Shown piece after piece: positions 9,460 to 17,630 of a DNA stretch of 53,036 bases (its first letter is position 1; each line of letters begins with the position of its first letter). The DNA lies in the NCBI GenBank assembly GCA_002437495.1, contig DJQA01000017.1, positions 1 to 53,036 on the forward strand, written 5' to 3'. Position numbers and translations under genes: made by a program. The stretch comes from Prevotellaceae bacterium UBA6398 (lineage in GTDB: Bacteria > Bacteroidota > Bacteroidia > Bacteroidales > Bacteroidaceae). The notes beneath the pieces were generated by a model, which was not told where the DNA came from, did not search any database, and was given only the letters and a program-made list of their open reading frames with translations.

Positions 9460-10052
9460 GCCTTGTCCTCCTTTGGTCTTTTTTGTTTGCGGTTGGTTGT
9501 TCCGAAGAAGTTCTCAACTTTTACTATGCGCTGTAGCTGCATCATTCCGTAGAGGAAACTTTCGGGGCGCGGCGGACATCCCGGCACATAAACGTCAACG
9601 GGTATCACCCGGTCCACTCCCTGTACAACATGATAGCTCTTTGTGAATGGGCCGCCCGAAATAGAGCAGCCGCCTATGGCAACCACATATTTAGGATCGG
9701 CCATTTCATCGTAAAGGCGCTTCAGCACCGGTGCCATCTTGGTGGTTATGGTGCCGCACACAAGTATAACATCGGCTTGACGAGGGCTGTTGCGCGTTAC
9801 TTCAAAGCCAAAGCGGGCTATGTCGTAACGTGCGGCGCACACCGCCATAAATTCTATGCCGCAGCAGCTTGTGGCAAAAGTAAGCGGCCACAACGAGTTG
9901 CTGCGCCCCCAGTCTATGAGGTCGTCCAATGGCTTTACCAGAACATTTACTCCTCCGGCATTGAGCTCGGCAACCAATTTCTCGTAAGTTTCGTTGTCCT
10001 TGAAATCCTGATAGGGCACCGACTTGATTTTGGCACGTTTTCTTATTTCCAT
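9456..10052 (-). CDS. nuoB: NADH-quinone oxidoreductase-like subunit B (N2 cluster)
   Basis: This 198-residue subunit carries cluster N2, which passes electrons to quinone. The ligands are visible: the tandem Cys63-Cys64 (SCCGIEF), the Cys in GGCSISGGPF and the Cys in VPGCPPRPES. The chosen start, MEIRKRAKIK at 10052, has AAAGGAG upstream and fits the family N terminus. The frame is open for 37 more codons upstream, but those lie inside nuoA. It overlaps nuoA by 10 bp and nuoCD by 4 bp. Confidence 0.96.
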   Translation of the reverse strand: MEIRKRAKIKSVPYQDFKDNETYEKLVAELNAGGVNVLVKPLDDLIDWGRSNSLWPLTFATSCCGIEFMAVCAARYDIARFGFEVTRNSPRQADVILVCGTITTKMAPVLKRLYDEMADPKYVVAIGGCSISGGPFTKSYHVVQGVDRVIPVDVYVPGCPPRPESFLYGMMQLQRIVKVENFFGTTNRKQKRPKEDKA

Positions 10053-10393
10053 TCCAAAGCTCCTTTCCGCCAGGCGTAAGCCAGGCCTAATGCCAAAATG
10101 AACAAGAAAAACAAAACGCTGGCAATCCCCACTCCTCCGAGTGTACGCAGCACCACCGCCCATGGAAACAAGAACATGGTCTCCACGTCAAACATAAGAA
10201 AAAGAATGGCGTAAAGGTAGTAGCCAATGCGGAACTGCATCCAGGTTTTTCCGCGTGTGGGAATACCGCATTCGTAAGGCTCCTCCTTTTGGGCATTGTA
10301 CGACCTCGGGGCGATAAGCACGGCTATCGTTACCACCAAAGGCACGAACAACAATCCCGTAAGGGCAGCCGTTACAAGCATGGTGAAGTTCAT
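10043..10393 (-). CDS. nuoA: NADH-quinone oxidoreductase-like subunit A
   Basis: This 116-residue, three-helix membrane subunit is the first gene of the nuo operon. The family signature is clear: YECGIPTRGKTWMQFRIGYY, with the Cys of the flexible loop, followed by LYAILFLMFDVETMFLFPWA. It starts about 50 bp downstream of a TAACTTTG promoter element. The product contacts NuoH and NuoJ near the quinone site. Confidence 0.96.
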   Translation of the reverse strand: MNFTMLVTAALTGLLFVPLVVTIAVLIAPRSYNAQKEEPYECGIPTRGKTWMQFRIGYYLYAILFLMFDVETMFLFPWAVVLRTLGGVGIASVLFFLFILALGLAYAWRKGALEWK

Positions 10394-10449
10394 TTGTACA
10401 GTATATTAATTGATTATTTATTATTGTAAAAACCAGCTTTTAGCGAGTG

Positions 10450-10457
10450 CAAAGTTA
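10450..10457 (-). promoter_or_regulatory. Probable nuo operon promoter (-7 element)
   Basis: The minus strand reads TAACTTTG, matching the Bacteroidetes -7 consensus TAnnTTTG. It lies 57 bp before the nuoA start. I see no good TTTG at -33, so the call rests on the -7 element and position. Confidence 0.6.
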
Positions 10458-10734
10458 ATAATAATCCCTAAAAAACACTATACTCACATCCATGTTTATG
10501 CACATAGAGCTTGGCAAACGTTCCCTTTTGCAGCAAAACGCATACTATCCGCCCCGTTTTTGTAATTTTCGATTGTAAGAGTCAATGCGCTCCCCGGCAT
10601 CGCCTTTACAAGGCAACCACATTTTCGCCCGCCAATGCCGTCAACCGCCGCAAACTTCGCAACCCGTTTATTCACAACACATTATCACAACTTTGTCGGA
10701 TTTTGTAAGCTTTTGTGTTTCAGGCATTTGTAAG

Positions 10735-10823
10735 GCGAAAAAAAGGTCTGATGTAGTTTTTTCTACATCCGACATAATTTTTTCCACATGGGACATGGTT
10801 TTTCTTACATCCCATGTTTTTTA
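10735..10823 (-). repeat. 21-bp-unit repeat element A (subtype I)
   Basis: Three contiguous 21-bp units lie at 10751-10771, 10772-10792 and 10793-10813. On the minus strand the tail CAGACCTTTTTTTCGC ends the element. It sits between the divergent nuo and thr operons. Confidence 0.9.
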
Positions 10824-11127
10824 ACGGCATCGAAAAGAACAGCCGTGCGGAAGGGTTGTGGAAATCACAGGAGCGGCAGCTCAACTCGATGATGCACATA
10901 TATATTATATGAGTATGGCTTATCGAATGCGCCACGCACACAACCACCGCGAATTACCAATGCAAACCATAGCCGCAGTGATTGCGAGCCATTTTCTTTC
11001 CGCAACGTGCGCTTATCAAAACGCACGCTTTCGCAAATCTATACCCTGTTTTTATGGAAATTCGAAAGAAAAACGGAGTTTTACGCAAAAATTTAACGCC
11101 AACATGCGCTTTATAAAATCATTTGTG

Positions 11128-11135
11128 TACCTTTG
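11128..11135 (+). promoter_or_regulatory. Probable thr operon promoter (-7 element)
   Basis: TACCTTTG matches TAnnTTTG exactly and lies 19 bp before the leader-peptide ATG. Transcription would begin near 11141-11143, giving a short untranslated stretch before the leader. No convincing -33 element is visible. Confidence 0.65.
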
Positions 11136-11153
11136 CAATAGTTAAAGATATAT

Positions 11154-11240
11154 ATGAACGCAAAATTCACATACTACGCTTTGACATGGTTGCTTTCCAC
11201 AACCACAGGTACAGTCACTACCACAACCCTTCGGGGTTGA
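11154..11240 (+). CDS. Threonine operon leader peptide
   Basis: This 28-codon ORF starts at ATG 11154 and ends at TGA 11238-11240. Ten of its 28 residues are Thr, concentrated in the second half (STTTGTVTTTTLRG). It lies just after a TAnnTTTG promoter element, and its end overlaps an intrinsic terminator. The operon downstream makes threonine (ApgM-family enzyme, then thrC). By analogy with the E. coli thr leader, ribosome stalling at Thr codons would relieve termination. The peptide sequence itself need not be conserved; it would act as a sensor. I saw the composition and geometry directly. The regulatory role is inferred. Confidence 0.85.
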   Translation: MNAKFTYYALTWLLSTTTGTVTTTTLRG

Positions 11241-11251
11241 GGCATTTTTTT
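11221..11251 (+). terminator. Attenuator terminator of the thr operon
   Basis: The stem CAACCC (11224-11229) / GGGTTG (11234-11239) is closed by a TTCG tetraloop and extended below an A·A mismatch by CC/GG. Seven T residues follow at 11245-11251. The left arm lies inside the Thr codons and the right arm covers the leader stop codon, so a ribosome in the last codons would block folding. An upstream TGGTTG (11187-11192) can pair with CAACCA (11200-11205) or compete for CAACC of the left arm. Confidence 0.8.
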
Positions 11252-11419
11252 GCGTTCCTACGCGGGACGCGCTTGCAAGAGCAAGCAAAACATAACCAAA
11301 CAAACTTAAAAAACAAACAAATCGAGTGCGCCACATAACTCACGGGCGGCTCGCGAAATGCGCCAAGGCGCGTATGCAAGTCCATTCACGGGCTCGCGTA
11401 CATAGTAACATTAAAAAAA

Positions 11420-12634
11420 ATGAAACATATAATTATTTTGGGCGACGGTATGGCTGACTGGAAAATAGATTATCTCGGAAACAAAACACCGTTGCAATAT
11501 GCCGATACGGCAAACATGGACAAACTTGCCTTGATGGGGCGCACGGGAATGCTGAAAACAGTGCCCGATGGCTTTCACCCGGGGAGCGAGGTGGCAAACT
11601 CGGCAATTTTGGGATACGACCAAAGAAAGGTTTACGAAGGCCGCGGCCCCCTGGAGGCAGCAAGCATGGGCATAGAGCTTTGCGATGACGATTTCGCGCT
11701 GCGCTGCAACCTCATTTGCGTGGATGGCAAAAACATAAAGAACCACTCGGCTGGCAGACTTGAAACCGAAGAGGGCGATGTGCTTATAAGATTTCTCGAG
11801 GAAAAACTCGGCAGCGACAGAATACACTTTCACACGGGAATACAATACCGCCACCTGCTCGTGATTAAGGGCGGAGACAAACATATAGAATGCGTGCCAC
11901 CCCACGATGTACCGGGACAGCCTTTCATGCCGCTGCTCGTAAAGCCCACCGCACCCCGGGGAGAAGAAACCGCAAAACTTCTGAACAGCCTCATACTTAA
12001 ATCGCAGGAACTACTGAAAAACCATCCGCTCAACCTGCAACGAATGAGCGAGGGCAAAGACCCCGCCAACAGCATATGGCCATGGAGCGGAGGCTTCCGC
12101 CCCAAAATGAAAACCTTGCAAGATGCTTTTCCGGGCAAAATAAACAGCGGGGCTGTTATAACGGCGGTGGACCTGATTCGCGGCATCGGAAAATACGCCG
12201 GGCTTGAGAGCATTAACGTTGAAGGCGCAACCGGACTTGCCGACACAAACTACGAGGGAAAAGCCAAAGCTGCAATAAAGGCACTGAAGCACACTGATTT
12301 TGTATACCTGCACGTTGAGGCAAGCGATGAAGCCGGCCACGACGGCGATGTGGAACTTAAACTGAAAACAATCGAAAATCTCGACAAAAAAATCGTTGGT
12401 CCGGTGATGAACGCCGCGAAACTTTTTGACGAGCCTGTTGCAATTGCAGTGCTTCCCGACCACCCAACCCCCTGCAAGCACCGCACACACACCAACGAGC
12501 CTGTGCCGTTCCTTATTTACTACCCCGGCATAAAACCCGACAGCGTGGAGAAATTCGACGAGTTTTCCTGCAAAAACGGGGACTATGGCATGATGATCGA
12601 GAACCAGTTCATAAAAGAATTCATGAAACACTAA
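11420..12634 (+). CDS. ApgM-family phosphotransferase, probable homoserine kinase
   Basis: This 404-residue protein is of the archaeal-type cofactor-independent phosphoglycerate mutase family (alkaline phosphatase superfamily). Metal and catalytic motifs are visible: ILGDGMAD with Asp9, HPGSEVANSAILGYD with the probable nucleophile Ser56, EASDEAGHDGD, and LPDHPTPCKHRTHTNEPVPF near the C terminus. It lies between a threonine-rich leader peptide and thrC, 7 bp before thrC. That context fits the non-orthologous homoserine kinase role reported for members of this family in some bacteria, rather than glycolysis. Family membership is certain. The substrate is inferred from context, and phosphoglycerate mutase activity remains the alternative. 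Confidence 0.9.
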   Translation: MKHIIILGDGMADWKIDYLGNKTPLQYADTANMDKLALMGRTGMLKTVPDGFHPGSEVANSAILGYDQRKVYEGRGPLEAASMGIELCDDDFALRCNLICVDGKNIKNHSAGRLETEEGDVLIRFLEEKLGSDRIHFHTGIQYRHLLVIKGGDKHIECVPPHDVPGQPFMPLLVKPTAPRGEETAKLLNSLILKSQELLKNHPLNLQRMSEGKDPANSIWPWSGGFRPKMKTLQDAFPGKINSGAVITAVDLIRGIGKYAGLESINVEGATGLADTNYEGKAKAAIKALKHTDFVYLHVEASDEAGHDGDVELKLKTIENLDKKIVGPVMNAAKLFDEPVAIAVLPDHPTPCKHRTHTNEPVPFLIYYPGIKPDSVEKFDEFSCKNGDYGMMIENQFIKEFMKH

Positions 12635-12641
12635 ATACACA

Positions 12642-13946
12642 ATGAAATACTACAGCACAAACCATAACACTATCCCCGTTGATCTTTCCGAAGCCGTAAC
12701 GCGCGGGCTCGCACCCGACGGCGGATTGTTCATGCCCGAAAGAATAACCGCGCTGCCGCAGGTGTTTTTCGACAACCTTGCCGACATGGGGTTCACGGAA
12801 ATGTCGCAACGCGTGGCGCGTGCGCTTTTCCCCGAAGTAAGCTCGGAAACCATAAACCGTATAACAGCCGAAACGCTTGCCTTCGACACTCCCCTGAATA
12901 AAGTGGAGGACAACATATATGCCCTCGAGCTGTTCCACGGCCCTACCCTGGCGTTCAAAGACGTGGGAGCAAGATTCATGGCACGGCTTTTGGCGCATTT
13001 CGCAAAAAGCAGCGGTAAAACGCTGAACGTTCTCGTTGCCACCTCGGGCGACACCGGCTCGGCTGTGGCAAACGGATTTCTCGGCGTCGAGGGTATAAAC
13101 GTGTATGTGCTTTATCCCAAAGGCAAAGTGAGCCGAGTGCAGGAAAGCCAGTTCACCACCCTGGGAAAAAACATAACCGCCATAGAAATTGACGGCACTT
13201 TCGACGACTGTCAGAGGCTTGTGAAACAGGCTTTCGTTGACACCGGGCTGAACGCCGCAATGAGCCTTACATCGGCAAACTCCATAAACATAGCGCGGCT
13301 GCTGCCGCAATCGTTCTATTATTTCCGCGCACTGGCGCAGCTGGAAGCCATAGGTGCCGACAAGAACGTGGTTGTGTGCGTGCCAAGCGGAAACTTCGGC
13401 AACATAACCGCCGGACTTATTGCCAGGCGCATGGGGCTTGGCATAAGCCGCTTCATAGCCGCCAACAATGAAAACGATGTGTTTCTTGAATACTTAAAAA
13501 CAGGCAAATACAGCCCACGCCAATCTGTACAGACTTACGCAAACGCCATGGACGTTGGCGCACCGAGCAACTTTGCAAGAATATTGGAACTTTACAACAA
13601 CAGCCACAACGCCGTTGCTGCCGAAATCTCAGGCTTCAAGGTTAGCGACAAAGAGATACTTGAAACCATAAAGGACGTTTACGAACGCGACAACTACATC
13701 CCCGACCCTCACGGAGCCTGCGCCTTTCGTGCACTGAAATCGCTGTTAAAACCGGGCGAAACGGGAATTTTCCTCGAAACCGCCCACCCGGCAAAATTCG
13801 GCGAGGTTATAAAAAAAGCCATAGGACGGGAAGCCGAAATGCCCGCACGACTCAAGGAGTTTCTGAAAGGCGAAAAGAAAAGCGAGGAACTGGGCAGGGA
13901 TTTCCACGCATTCAAACAATTCCTGCTGGAACGAAAAGACAAGTAA
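12642..13946 (+). CDS. thrC: Threonine synthase
   Basis: This 434-residue PLP enzyme converts O-phosphohomoserine to threonine, the last step of the pathway. The N-terminal block ITRGLAPDGGLFMP-like sequence (residues 20-31) and the PLP lysine K106 in FHGPTLAFKDVGARF are visible. The phosphate-binding SGDTGSA and the PSGNFGN block follow. It is cotranscribed with the ApgM-family gene 7 bp upstream and ends before a strong terminator at 13983-14028. The pair probably forms the homoserine kinase and threonine synthase steps under leader-peptide control. Confidence 0.96.
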   Translation: MKYYSTNHNTIPVDLSEAVTRGLAPDGGLFMPERITALPQVFFDNLADMGFTEMSQRVARALFPEVSSETINRITAETLAFDTPLNKVEDNIYALELFHGPTLAFKDVGARFMARLLAHFAKSSGKTLNVLVATSGDTGSAVANGFLGVEGINVYVLYPKGKVSRVQESQFTTLGKNITAIEIDGTFDDCQRLVKQAFVDTGLNAAMSLTSANSINIARLLPQSFYYFRALAQLEAIGADKNVVVCVPSGNFGNITAGLIARRMGLGISRFIAANNENDVFLEYLKTGKYSPRQSVQTYANAMDVGAPSNFARILELYNNSHNAVAAEISGFKVSDKEILETIKDVYERDNYIPDPHGACAFRALKSLLKPGETGIFLETAHPAKFGEVIKKAIGREAEMPARLKEFLKGEKKSEELGRDFHAFKQFLLERKDK

Positions 13947-13982
13947 AACCAAACAAAATCACTCTTCACACTTAATTATTCA

Positions 13983-14028
13983 GAGGGAGGACGGCGCAGG
14001 CGTGCGCATGGACCTCCCTCATTTTTTT
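13983..14028 (+). terminator. Terminator of the thr operon
   Basis: The stem GAGGGAGG (13983-13990) / CCTCCCTC (14013-14020) is followed by ATTTTTTT. It lies 37 bp after the thrC stop. The rest of 13947-14414 holds repeat element B and the terminator of the facing gene, and I see no gene there. Confidence 0.9.
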
Positions 14029-14120
14029 CACATGGTTAAAGTGGCGGAACATAAAGCGCAAGCAAAATTCGCACAAAGTCCGAACCCGCAACCCTACTCA
14101 AAATTCCGTTAAAAATTCCT

Positions 14121-14200
14121 CAGACATCGGGAAAACAATGTCCCATGTAAGAAAAATTATATCAGACATAATTAAAACTACATCAGACCTTTTTTTGCCG
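14121..14200 (+). repeat. 21-bp-unit repeat element B (subtype I)
   Basis: Units lie at 14121-14141, 14142-14162 and 14163-14183, followed by the tail CAGACCTTTTTTTGCCG (14184-14200). It sits between two convergent genes. The first unit is the most degenerate. Confidence 0.9.
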
Positions 14201-14319
14201 CTTACAACCCGCTGCTATTCAAAAACTTGCGAAAAACCATTTTGTTCACCGTCAAACCGCTTTATTTCAGCCGTTTGTCACACTTGGTACATTTGCCGCC
14301 ATTTTCTCATAATAACAAT

Positions 14320-14359
14320 AAAAACCGCAACCTCGGCAAAAAGCCATGGCTGCGGTTTT
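14320..14359 (-). terminator. Terminator of the nucleotidyltransferase gene
   Basis: The stem AAAACCGCA / TGCGGTTTT has A and T flanks and can act in both directions. It lies 56 bp after the stop of the minus-strand gene at 14415. Confidence 0.75.
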
Positions 14360-14414
14360 GTTCGATTCACAAGGTATTTGCCATTCCGCAAAAGCGGAAC
14401 GCCCATGCGCCGTA

Positions 14415-15326
14415 TTAGAAAAGTTTTGAAGGATACACACCCTCATCGATAAGTTTCTGGATTTTATCCACTGTGCCCTGGCGGTCTTCGGGATAGGTTA
14501 CGCCAAACCACTTGCTTGCAGTGTCGAGCACTTCCACAGTGGCGGTGCCTTCCTTTATGAGCTTGTCAACCATAAGCGGTATAAAGAACTCGCTCTTGAG
14601 GTTGGCCATGTTCTTGGGATCGGAAAGGAAAACCTTGAAATATTCCCTGCTGTAAGTGAAATAATCGGGTGTAAATCCCCAGAAGTTCATGCTAACGGGG
14701 GTCTTGTCGTCAATCGTAACCCATTTGCCGTTCTCATCGAGATACTGTACCTCGCCATTATGGCGTTCTATCTTTGTGCGCTCCACAACATCGGTAAGCA
14801 ACTTTTCGGAATTTGTTGCACAAACGCCGCGCGAAACCGTGCCGCTGTCGCTCAAAGTGTTGCCCACTCTGAAGCCCACCATGGCGTATTTGTTCTTCGA
14901 GCCTTCGGGAAGGTTTGAAAGAAACTTGCCCATCACCTCGAACGAGTCGCGCCCGTAGAAATCATCGCAGTTTACTATGCCGAACGGCTCGTTGATTACA
15001 CTCTCGCCCATCATAAGCGCGTGGTTCGTGCCCCAAGGCTTTGTTCGGCCTTCGGGCACCTTGAAGCCCTCGGGCAGCGCGTCAAGCGACTGGAACACCA
15101 GTTCGCATGGGATGTGGCCCTCGTATTTCGATATAATCTTCTTGCGGAAATCGTCCTCGAAGTCCTTGCGAATTACAAAAACCAACTTGCCAAACCCGGC
15201 GTGTATGGCATCATAAATGGAATAGTCCATGATGGTTTCGCCATTCGGGCCAAGCCCGTCAAGCTGTTTCAAACCACCATAGCGGCTGCCCATTCCGGCA
15301 GCAAGCAGAAACAATGTAGGTTTCAT
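14415..15326 (-). CDS. NDP-sugar nucleotidyltransferase-like protein
   Basis: This 303-residue GT-A-fold nucleotidyltransferase is likely to form an NDP-sugar from a sugar phosphate and NTP. The nucleotide-binding signature LAAGMGSRYGGLKQLDGLGP opens the protein. A PWGTNHALMMG block follows near residue 100, and the probable metal-binding Asp lies in GIVNCDDFYG. The protein is monocistronic, between convergent thrC and divergent dipeptidyl peptidase III. The family is clear, but the sugar and nucleotide are not; GalU/RfbA-like and nucleotidyltransferases of unknown substrate are both possible. Confidence 0.85.
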   Translation of the reverse strand: MKPTLFLLAAGMGSRYGGLKQLDGLGPNGETIMDYSIYDAIHAGFGKLVFVIRKDFEDDFRKKIISKYEGHIPCELVFQSLDALPEGFKVPEGRTKPWGTNHALMMGESVINEPFGIVNCDDFYGRDSFEVMGKFLSNLPEGSKNKYAMVGFRVGNTLSDSGTVSRGVCATNSEKLLTDVVERTKIERHNGEVQYLDENGKWVTIDDKTPVSMNFWGFTPDYFTYSREYFKVFLSDPKNMANLKSEFFIPLMVDKLIKEGTATVEVLDTASKWFGVTYPEDRQGTVDKIQKLIDEGVYPSKLF

Positions 15327-15592
15327 ATTTTTATGCTTTTGTTTATATAAAATGTGTTGATCCTAACATCACGCAGGAAAACCCTGCTAAGAAAATGTAA
15401 AATTACTCCTTTTTCCACAAACGGTAAAATTTTGAGAGGGTTTTGTGTGCAAACACAGCCGAAAAGCGTTCTGTTTTTCCGCCACGGCTTTGCCATACCA
15501 ATAAAAAATGGCAAATTTGCATTATACTACAAATTGGGAGAAGTTTGGCGCATTACTTATGCGCCGCGCAAACCCGGAACAAAAACGAGAGA

Positions 15593-17626
15593 ATGAAAAA
15601 TTTTATCATGACCATGGCGATATCCACAGCCGCCCTCGCTTCGGCGGCGCAAAACGCCGGCGGATTCAAGTATAGCGATGAGAAGTTCGCCGACATACAG
15701 ATGCTGCGCTACAAAGTTGAGGGCTTCGAAAGCCTTTCGCTCAAAGAAAAAACACTTGTGTATTATCTGCAGCAGGCCGCACTTTGCGGACGCGACATCC
15801 TGTTTGACCAAAACTGCCGCTATAATCTGCGCATACGCAAAATGCTCGAAACGGTATACACCGACTATAAAGGCGACCGCAACGACAAAGAGTTCAAGGC
15901 GCTGGAAGTTTATCTCAAGAGAGTGTGGTTCAGCAACGGAATACACCACCATTACGGAAGCGAAAAGTTCAACCCGGGGTTCAGCGAAACGTTCTTCGAC
16001 AAGGCGCTGAGAAATGTTGACAAGCGCAAACTGCCATTGGAAAAAGGGCAGACTGTAGATGAACTCGAAAAAGAGGTGTTCCCTGTGATTTTCGATCCCA
16101 ATATAATGCCTATGCGTGTAAACCAGGCCGATGGGCAGGACCTTGTCTTGACTTCCGCCTGCAACTATTACGGCAAAGGCGTAACGCAAGCCGATGCCGA
16201 AGCTTTTTACGGCAAAATGAAAAAAACAAACGAAACCGAACCGGTAATGTACGGTCTCAACAGTCGGCTGGTAAAAGAAAACGGCAAGGTTTTTGAAAAA
16301 GTGTGGCGTTCGGGCGGACTTTACGGCAAAGCAATTGACAAAATAATATATTGGCTTGAAAAAGCCGAGCCGTATGCCGAGAACCCCCAACAGGCGAAAG
16401 CTATAAAAAAACTTGTGGAGTTTTACAGAACAGGCAACCTGAAGACCTTTGACGACTACGCAATACAGTGGGTGAAAGACACCGAAAGCCGTGTGGACTT
16501 CACCAACGGATTTACCGAAAGCTACGGCGACCCGCTTGGCATGAAAGCTTCGTGGGAGGCAATAGTGAACTTCAAAGACATTGCCGCCACAGAGCGCACA
16601 AAGAAACTAAGCTCGAACGCACAATGGTTTGAGGACCATTCGCCGGTTGACAGCCGCTTCAAAAAAGAAACCGTGAAAGGCATTTCGGCAAAAGTAATAA
16701 CCGCAGCCATACTCGGCGGAGACCTATACCCATCAACGGCAATAGGAATAAACCTGCCAAACTCAAACTGGGTTAGAAAGGAATACGGTTCCAAGAGCGT
16801 TACCATAGGAAACATAACCGACGCTTACAACAAGGCAGCACATGGCAACGGTTTCCTTAACGAGTATGTAATCGACAAAGCCACGCTAGACAACATTGAC
16901 AAATACGGGGATGCATGCGATGAACTTCACACCGACCTGCACGAATGCCTGGGCCACGGCAGCGGAAAGCTTCTACCGGGCGTTGATCCCGACTCGCTGA
17001 AAGCCTACGGCTCTACAATAGAAGAGGCACGCGCCGATTTGTTCGGACTGTACTATGTGGCCGACCCCAAGCTTGTGGAACTCGGGCTCACACCAAACCT
17101 CGAAGCATACAAGGCCGAATACTACACATACATGATGAACGGTCTCATGACCCAGCTTGTGCGCATACAACCCGGAAACAACATAGAGGAAGCGCACATG
17201 CGAAACCGCGCACTCATAGCCCGCTGGGCCTACGAACACGGAAAGCCGGAAAATGTCGTGGAGTTAGTTAAGCGCGATGGCAAAACGTACGTGAAAATAA
17301 ACAACTATGCCAAGCTGCGCGGATTGTTCGGTGAACTTCTTGCCGAAATACAACGCGTCAAGAGCGAAGGCGACTTCAACGGCGCACGCAAGCTGGTGGA
17401 AAACTACGGCGTAAAGGTTGACCCGGAGCTGCACAAGGAAGTTCTCGCTCGCTACAAGAAACTTGACATATCCCCATACAAGGGTTTCATAAACCCGGAG
17501 TTCAAGGCTGTAACCGACATTAGCGGCAAAATAACGGACGTGAAGGTTGTTTACGGCGAAAGCTACGAACACCAAATGCTCCGCTACAGCAGCGACTACT
17601 CGTTCCTGCCTTATATAAACGACTGA
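15593..17626 (+). CDS. Dipeptidyl peptidase III (M49 metallopeptidase)
   Basis: This 677-residue zinc exopeptidase removes dipeptides from peptide N termini. The family motifs are present: HECLGH at residues 450-455 (zinc ligands and catalytic Glu) and EEARAD at 477-482 with the third ligand. I chose ATG 15593 because it gives a clear signal peptide (IMTMAISTAALASA); an upstream open stretch from 15443 has none. The signal suggests export to the periplasm or envelope. It is followed after 4 bp by an AlkD-like gene, which suggests cotranscription. Length is normal for the family. Confidence 0.93.
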   Translation: MKNFIMTMAISTAALASAAQNAGGFKYSDEKFADIQMLRYKVEGFESLSLKEKTLVYYLQQAALCGRDILFDQNCRYNLRIRKMLETVYTDYKGDRNDKEFKALEVYLKRVWFSNGIHHHYGSEKFNPGFSETFFDKALRNVDKRKLPLEKGQTVDELEKEVFPVIFDPNIMPMRVNQADGQDLVLTSACNYYGKGVTQADAEAFYGKMKKTNETEPVMYGLNSRLVKENGKVFEKVWRSGGLYGKAIDKIIYWLEKAEPYAENPQQAKAIKKLVEFYRTGNLKTFDDYAIQWVKDTESRVDFTNGFTESYGDPLGMKASWEAIVNFKDIAATERTKKLSSNAQWFEDHSPVDSRFKKETVKGISAKVITAAILGGDLYPSTAIGINLPNSNWVRKEYGSKSVTIGNITDAYNKAAHGNGFLNEYVIDKATLDNIDKYGDACDELHTDLHECLGHGSGKLLPGVDPDSLKAYGSTIEEARADLFGLYYVADPKLVELGLTPNLEAYKAEYYTYMMNGLMTQLVRIQPGNNIEEAHMRNRALIARWAYEHGKPENVVELVKRDGKTYVKINNYAKLRGLFGELLAEIQRVKSEGDFNGARKLVENYGVKVDPELHKEVLARYKKLDISPYKGFINPEFKAVTDISGKITDVKVVYGESYEHQMLRYSSDYSFLPYIND

Positions 17627-17630
17627 CAGC

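Larger units (their letters stand above)
10394..11127. other. Intergenic region between nuo and thr operons
   Basis: A 734-bp divergent region. It holds the nuo promoter element at 10450-10457 and a 21-bp-unit repeat element at 10735-10823. I see no gene in the rest. The short open frames over 10511-10824 and 10858-11145 have no recognisable product and read through the repeat or AT-rich sequence. Confidence 0.7.

Noticed and set aside
10858..11145. A 95-codon plus-strand frame before the thr leader
   Set aside because: It crosses the predicted promoter, has no recognisable features and would end at the leader region; the Thr-rich ORF explains the site better.
11252..11286. Second hairpins (GCGTTCC/GGGACGC and GCTTGC/GCAAGC) downstream of the thr attenuator as another terminator
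   Set aside because: Neither is followed by a T-run; they may be structural but I cannot assign a role.
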